Assembly (NCBI GenBank): GCA_002069025.1
Contig: MWBK01000175.1
Span: 1 to 8,705, forward strand
Source: Bacteroidetes bacterium ADurb.Bin302
GTDB lineage: Bacteria; Bacteroidota; Bacteroidia; Bacteroidales; Paludibacteraceae
DNA: 8,705 nt
Direction: 5' to 3'
Below are positions 6,530-8,705 of the stretch, one piece after another (positions within the stretch are counted from its first letter, which is position 1; every line of letters starts with the position of its first letter). A model generated the notes under the pieces. That model ran no database searches. It was not told where the DNA came from and saw nothing but the letters and a program-made list of their open reading frames with translations. A program made the position numbers and the translations under genes.

Positions 6530-7543
6530 ATGCAGCGAAATGATTATCTTAAAAACCCTGTTGAACACATGAAAATTCAATCTACCCTTACTGTTGATCA
6601 GTTAATAAAACAATTTGGCGGGTCCGGATCGTTTGGCGCTGGACGAATCGCTACAGCATGTGATGTTTATGAAAATATGTTGCGTGCAGAAGGCTGCACG
6701 ATATTTTTAGCTCTTTCAGGTGCACTTGTGCCGGCAGGAATGCGTACACTGATAGCCGACTTGATACGTCGAAGATTTATTGACGTGCTTGTATGTACAG
6801 GTGCAAGCATGGTTCACGATGCTATTGAAGCCTTAGGCTCAAGACATTATAAGGGAAGTTCGTTAGTTGACGATCGCGAATTATATAACTATCACATATT
6901 CCGAATCTATGATGTATTGGTAACAGAAGAAGCATACGTACGTGCAGATTATGAATTGTCAAAAATGTATGAAAACATCGCCACACAACGCAAGGGCGAA
7001 AGCATCTCTTCCCGAGAATTCGCATGGGAAATAGGTAAACGACTTAGTGACCCAAACTCAATCTTACGTGCCGCCTACGAATCAAATGTGCCTATATTTA
7101 TGCCTGCCATACGCGATAGCGAATTTGGATATATTCATTGGCTTCATTCATCCCAAAAAAACGTCACGAACGTGCTTAAGGTAGATGCATTCAAGGAAGT
7201 GTCTGAAATCTGCAAAATATGTAGCAAATCACCAAAAAACGGCATGATCGTACTAGGCGGCGGAGTACCGCGTAATACAATACAATCAGCAGCACTAGCT
7301 ACAAAGAAAGGATTAGACTATGCCATAGTGATAACGATGGATAGGGCTGAAACAGGCGGCTTATCTGGATCCACACTTAAAGAAACAATAAGTTGGGGAA
7401 AAATGAAAAGCGAAGCAGACAACGTCATGGTCACTGGAGATGCTATAGTAGTATTCCCAATAATGGTTGCATCAGCTATCGAACGGGTAGGAACAGAATT
7501 CCAACGAATGCCTGCGTATACCTTTTTTAAAGGTGATCAATAA
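6530..7543 (+). CDS. dys: Deoxyhypusine synthase
   Basis: This enzyme transfers the 4-aminobutyl group of spermidine, with NAD, to one lysine of translation factor aIF5A, the first step of hypusine formation. It is 337 residues from the ATG, normal for archaeal enzymes. Family motifs in order: SGALVPAGMR (about 63-72), TGASMVHDAIEALG (about 90-103), PIFMPAIRDSEFGYIHW (188-204), LGGGVPRN (about 242-249), GGLSGSTLKETISWGK (about 276-291) and TGDAIVVFP (302-310). The lysine of SWGK, K291, is the residue that forms the enzyme-substrate intermediate, so this looks like a true synthase and not a catalytically altered paralogue such as homospermidine synthase. The frame also has a TTG at 6527, immediately before the ATG; ATG is the more likely start. 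The ribosome site is weak (AGGCGAAG). It overlaps the next gene by one base (TAATG), so the two are translated together. Confidence 0.93.
   Translation: MQRNDYLKNPVEHMKIQSTLTVDQLIKQFGGSGSFGAGRIATACDVYENMLRAEGCTIFLALSGALVPAGMRTLIADLIRRRFIDVLVCTGASMVHDAIEALGSRHYKGSSLVDDRELYNYHIFRIYDVLVTEEAYVRADYELSKMYENIATQRKGESISSREFAWEIGKRLSDPNSILRAAYESNVPIFMPAIRDSEFGYIHWLHSSQKNVTNVLKVDAFKEVSEICKICSKSPKNGMIVLGGGVPRNTIQSAALATKKGLDYAIVITMDRAETGGLSGSTLKETISWGKMKSEADNVMVTGDAIVVFPIMVASAIERVGTEFQRMPAYTFFKGDQ
7531..7538 (+). promoter_or_regulatory. Near-perfect Shine-Dalgarno for the cysteine-rich gene
   Basis: AGGTGATC, inside the last codons of the deoxyhypusine synthase gene, complements the 3' end of archaeal 16S rRNA very well and sits four bases before the ATG at 7543. 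It fixes the start of the small gene and suggests it is translated strongly and coupled to the gene before it. Confidence 0.75.
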
Positions 7544-7773
7544 TGAACCACCCAAAGATAACAGAAACTGCCAGATTCTGTGGCAACTGTGACGGACACA
7601 ACTGCTATGACTACCCCACCAAAATATTCTGCTCTACTCGCCACGCTCAAGGCCTTGACCCAATAGTGGACACCTTATGGTACTGCAGTCAATGGAATCC
7701 AGTTACTCAAAGCTGCTATTGCGTAATAGAAGCTCAAAAAGCCCAAAAAAATACCAACAAAGAACAAACATAA
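7543..7773 (+). CDS. Small cysteine-rich protein, unknown function, coupled to deoxyhypusine synthase
   Basis: This 76-residue protein has seven cysteines: C13-x2-C16-x4-C21, C30, C48, C58 and C60 (RFCGNCDGHNC, IFCSTRH, WYCSQWNP, SCYC). H19 and H34 are further possible metal ligands. It has no signal peptide or membrane helix; the C-terminal 15 residues are a charged, Lys/Gln/Asn-rich tail. The spacing suggests a zinc-binding fold or a metal/Fe-S cluster, but it matches no family I can name. The start is overlapped by the upstream stop (TAATG) and served by AGGTGATC, so it belongs to the deoxyhypusine synthase operon. Possible roles, all inferred, are a partner in aIF5A modification or an unrelated passenger. 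Confidence 0.75.
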   Translation: MNHPKITETARFCGNCDGHNCYDYPTKIFCSTRHAQGLDPIVDTLWYCSQWNPVTQSCYCVIEAQKAQKNTNKEQT

Positions 7774-7810
7774 TAACTAATCATATAATCTTCTATCATA
7801 TTAAAAAACA

Positions 7811-7825
7811 TCTATTTTTTTATTT
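7811..7825 (+). terminator. T-run terminator after the deoxyhypusine synthase operon
   Basis: TCTATTTTTTTATTT (T7) lies about 40 bases after the stop at 7773 and separates this operon from the tRNA gene. No stem is visible. Confidence 0.5.
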
Positions 7826-7907
7826 GCGCTCACAAGCAAACAGATACCGTAGTGTTCTATAGCATATGACTATTCATGCATTTCTCTGTGAGTTTACAAC
7901 GGTAAGG

Positions 7908-7918
7908 TTTTATTTTAG
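7908..7918 (+). promoter_or_regulatory. Candidate TATA region for tRNA-Gln
   Basis: TTTTATTTTAG lies about 35-40 bases before the mature 5' end, preceded by the purine-rich GGTAAGG. Transcription would begin near 7938 with a short leader removed by RNase P. The spacing is plausible but the match to a TATA box is loose. Confidence 0.3.
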
Positions 7919-7945
7919 AATTCCAAGTCATATTAGACTATACAT

Positions 7946-8314
7946 TCAAAGCCCGGTGGTGTAGTGGCCAAGCATAGGGGCCTCTGGAGCCCTTGACAAG
8001 AGTTCGAATCTCTTCCGGGCTACCACAACACTTTCTCTTTTCGCGAAAAGAGAACCTGTGCTAAGAGAAAAGTTATTTTGGCTGTTTTCTGAGCTTATTT
8101 CGCCATTTGAGACGTAATTATGGCTTGAATTGCAGTTTTTTTGGTATGTGGTATTAATACTATGTGAGTTGGTATTAATACTCGAGCCGCCCGCAACGCT
8201 GACGAGATGGGCTATTTTTTGTGCGATAGAAACTTTGTCTTCTTTAGCGAGTGCTTTGAGTTGTGCGTGTAGTTCTATTGGAACTATTATGTGAGTATAA
8301 CCGGTTTTTGTCAT
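7946..8314 (-). CDS. Probable int(N): N-terminal fragment of an SSV-type integrase, ending inside tRNA-Gln
   Basis: The 122-codon frame has three parts. Residues 1-43 (THIIVPIELHAQLKALAKED...SIAQKIAHLVSVAGG) look like a strand-helix-helix, RHH-like unit. Residues 44-96 form an Asn/Ser-rich linker. Residues 97-122 (VARKRFELLSRAP...LGHYTTGL) are simply the antisense translation of tRNA-Gln, ending at a TGA four bases beyond its 5' end. SSV-type integrase genes carry the attachment site inside the gene, read antisense to the tRNA. Integration splits them, leaving int(N) joined to the intact tRNA and int(C), with the catalytic Arg/His/Tyr residues, at the other end. SSV1 integrase has a comparable tRNA-derived segment (GFEPGTSGS). 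Geometry and strand fit exactly; no catalytic residues are present, as expected for int(N). Start ATG overlaps the upstream stop (ATGA), so it is co-transcribed with the RHH gene. Alternative: a standalone RHH protein whose end happens to run into the tRNA. Confidence 0.6.
   Translation of the reverse strand: MTKTGYTHIIVPIELHAQLKALAKEDKVSIAQKIAHLVSVAGGSSINTNSHSINTTYQKNCNSSHNYVSNGEISSENSQNNFSLSTGSLFAKRESVVVARKRFELLSRAPEAPMLGHYTTGL
7950..8025 (+). tRNA. tRNA-Gln, anticodon CUG, with encoded CCA
   Basis: A complete 76-base cloverleaf. The acceptor stem is AGCCCGG with CCGGGCT (seven pairs), and the D arm contains AGTGG. The anticodon stem GGGGC/GCCCT has one G-U pair and the loop CTCTGGA (7982-7988), giving anticodon CUG at 7984-7986, which reads CAG (Gln). 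The T stem AAGAG/CTCTT encloses TTCGAAT. Discriminator A and CCA are encoded (8022-8025). There is no intron. In archaea Gln-tRNA is usually made through Glu-tRNA by GatDE. The whole gene is overlapped on the opposite strand by the end of a mobile-element frame, so it is probably an integration site whose function was restored by the element's own copy of the tRNA 3' part. Confidence 0.95.
8033..8054. repeat. Perfect 22-bp palindrome next to tRNA-Gln
   Basis: TTCTCTTTTCG (8033-8043) is followed immediately by its exact reverse complement CGAAAAGAGAA (8044-8054), starting eight bases after the tRNA 3' end. A related AAGAGAAAAG occurs at 8063-8072. It lies in the linker-coding part of the frame on the opposite strand. 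Likely roles are a binding site for integrase or excision factor beside the attachment core, or processing/termination of the tRNA transcript. Confidence 0.9.
8150..8182. repeat. Twin 12-bp near-palindrome spaced by 21 bp
   Basis: GGTATTAATACT occurs at 8150-8161 and 8171-8182, each containing the perfect palindrome GTATTAATAC. The 21-base period equals two helical turns, so a dimeric protein could bind both copies on one face. It also equals seven codons and encodes the repeat SINTNSHSINT in the linker of the putative int(N), so it may be only coding low complexity. Confidence 0.8.
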
Positions 8315-8496
8315 TGCACATTCTTCTTGAGGATTTCTTTTTGTTTGTCGAGTTTGATTAGGTCAAAGAGGTATTCTGAAGTTGTTGGGTAGCCTAAGAT
8401 TTTTGCTCGATATTGTGCCCATGCCCAGTTTTCTTCATCTACGATGTAGATGTTTGTTCGGTTTTGTTGTCTTGGCATTCCTTGTGTTCCCGTCAT
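8311..8496 (-). CDS. Small ribbon-helix-helix DNA-binding protein
   Basis: This 61-residue protein has a basic N-terminal arm (MPRQQNR), a strand TNIYIVDEE, helix A ENWAWAQYRAKILGY, a turn, and helix B TTSEYLFDLIK. This is the order of a CopG/MetJ-type RHH domain that dimerises and inserts the paired strands into the DNA major groove. ATG at 8496 is supported by CGAGGAAT six bases upstream; M7 is an alternative but lies too close to its purine run. Its stop overlaps the ATG of the next gene (ATGA), so the two form an operon. The divergent promoter region just upstream carries four copies of TTGTAGTAA, so autoregulation and control of the opposite gene are likely. Archaeal viruses and plasmids commonly carry such regulators near their integrase. 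Confidence 0.75.
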   Translation of the reverse strand: MTGTQGMPRQQNRTNIYIVDEENWAWAQYRAKILGYPTTSEYLFDLIKLDKQKEILKKNVQ

Positions 8497-8535
8497 TTTA
8501 TTCCTCGGTTGTGGTTTTTAACATTTTTCCCTCAA

Positions 8536-8553
8536 TTACTACAATTGTAGTAA
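8536..8553. promoter_or_regulatory. 18-bp perfect palindrome, candidate operator O1
   Basis: TTACTACAATTGTAGTAA is two copies of TTGTAGTAA head to head. It covers the region where transcription of the minus-strand RHH/int(N) operon would start if the TATA-like tract at 8557-8567 is used, so binding there would repress that operon. Confidence 0.75.
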
Positions 8554-8556
8554 AAC

Positions 8557-8567
8557 TTAAATATATT
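8557..8567. promoter_or_regulatory. Shared TATA-like tract of the divergent promoter
   Basis: TTAAATATATT reads as a TATA-like element on both strands and is the only such tract between the two divergent genes. A start about 25 bases away on either side would fall near 8536 (minus) and near 8588 (plus), that is, inside the two flanking operator blocks. Confidence 0.5.
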
Positions 8568-8574
8568 GCTGTTG

Positions 8575-8592
8575 TTGTAGTAATTGTAGTAA
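8575..8592. promoter_or_regulatory. Direct pair of TTGTAGTAA, candidate operator O2
   Basis: Two adjoining 9-base copies, TTGTAGTAATTGTAGTAA, in direct order. The block has the same length as O1; their centres are 39 bases apart with the TATA-like tract about midway. It covers the expected start of the plus-strand gene at 8607. Confidence 0.7.
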
Positions 8593-8606
8593 AATGGATG
8601 GATTGA

Positions 8607-8705
8607 ATGATGGGCTACATGAGAACACCGCAAGAAAAAGCTGAAAACCGCGCAAGATTTCTTGAACAAATACGCCAAATGCTCGAATCAGGCAGATGCA
8701 TCGTT
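8607..8705 (+). CDS. N-terminal part of an unknown protein, runs off the window
   Basis: 33 codons are visible from the ATG at 8607 (alternatives: ATG at 8610 and 8619), beginning MMGYMRTPQEKAENRARF. The visible part is polar, alpha-helical in character and charged, with a cysteine near the window edge (SGRCIV). I do not recognise it. GGATGG at 8597-8602 may serve as a weak ribosome site. It is divergent from the RHH operon and shares its promoter region, so it is probably an early or maintenance gene of the same element under control of the RHH protein. Another frame starting at the ATG at 8594 stops after 16 codons. Confidence 0.55.
   Translation, partial: MMGYMRTPQEKAENRARFLEQIRQMLESGRCIV

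Noticed and set aside
8382..8606. 74-codon plus-strand frame opposite the RHH gene
   Set aside because: It is the mirror of the RHH gene and its promoter; the translation is low-complexity Phe/Val/Leu and the operators would lie inside it.

Overview
This AT-rich window most likely comes from an archaeon. The evidence is a deoxyhypusine synthase gene, a tRNA-Gln with an encoded CCA end, archaeal-type T-run terminators and BRE/TATA-like promoters, Shine-Dalgarno sites matching AGGAGGTGAT, frequent TTG/GTG starts, and Ser/Pro-rich anchored surface proteins. The surface-protein style (FxLYD-like tails, InlB-like repeats, SPSP linkers) resembles what I recall from Bathyarchaeia and related lineages. 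That lineage call is inference.

Positions 1-4485 form an envelope region. It holds the C-terminal end of a probably extracellular beta-domain protein, then (minus strand, convergent) a large multi-pass membrane protein with the layout of a GT-C glycosyltransferase. Divergent from that is a secreted, C-terminally anchored protein with two InlB-like repeats, Ser/Pro/Thr linkers and a 24-bp tandem repeat. Positions 4486-5598 carry no credible gene but do contain inverted repeats.

Positions 5599-7773 are housekeeping. They encode a single-cluster ferredoxin, a thioredoxin-like protein, and deoxyhypusine synthase (aIF5A modification) translationally coupled to a 76-residue cysteine-rich protein of unknown function.

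Positions 7950-8705 look like the edge of an integrated mobile element. An intact tRNA-Gln(CUG) is overlapped completely, on the opposite strand, by the 3' end of a 122-codon frame. This is the geometry of the int(N) fragment left when an SSV-type archaeal integrase gene is split by its own integration. Upstream of it and overlapping by ATGA is a small ribbon-helix-helix (RHH) regulator. Divergent from that is a gene running off the window. The divergent promoter has one central TATA-like tract flanked by two 18-bp blocks built from four copies of TTGTAGTAA, a likely autoregulatory operator or switch. A perfect 22-bp palindrome and a twin 12-bp near-palindrome lie within the int(N) reading frame close to the tRNA. 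The other end of the element, where int(C) and a tRNA-Gln 3' repeat would be expected, is outside the window.
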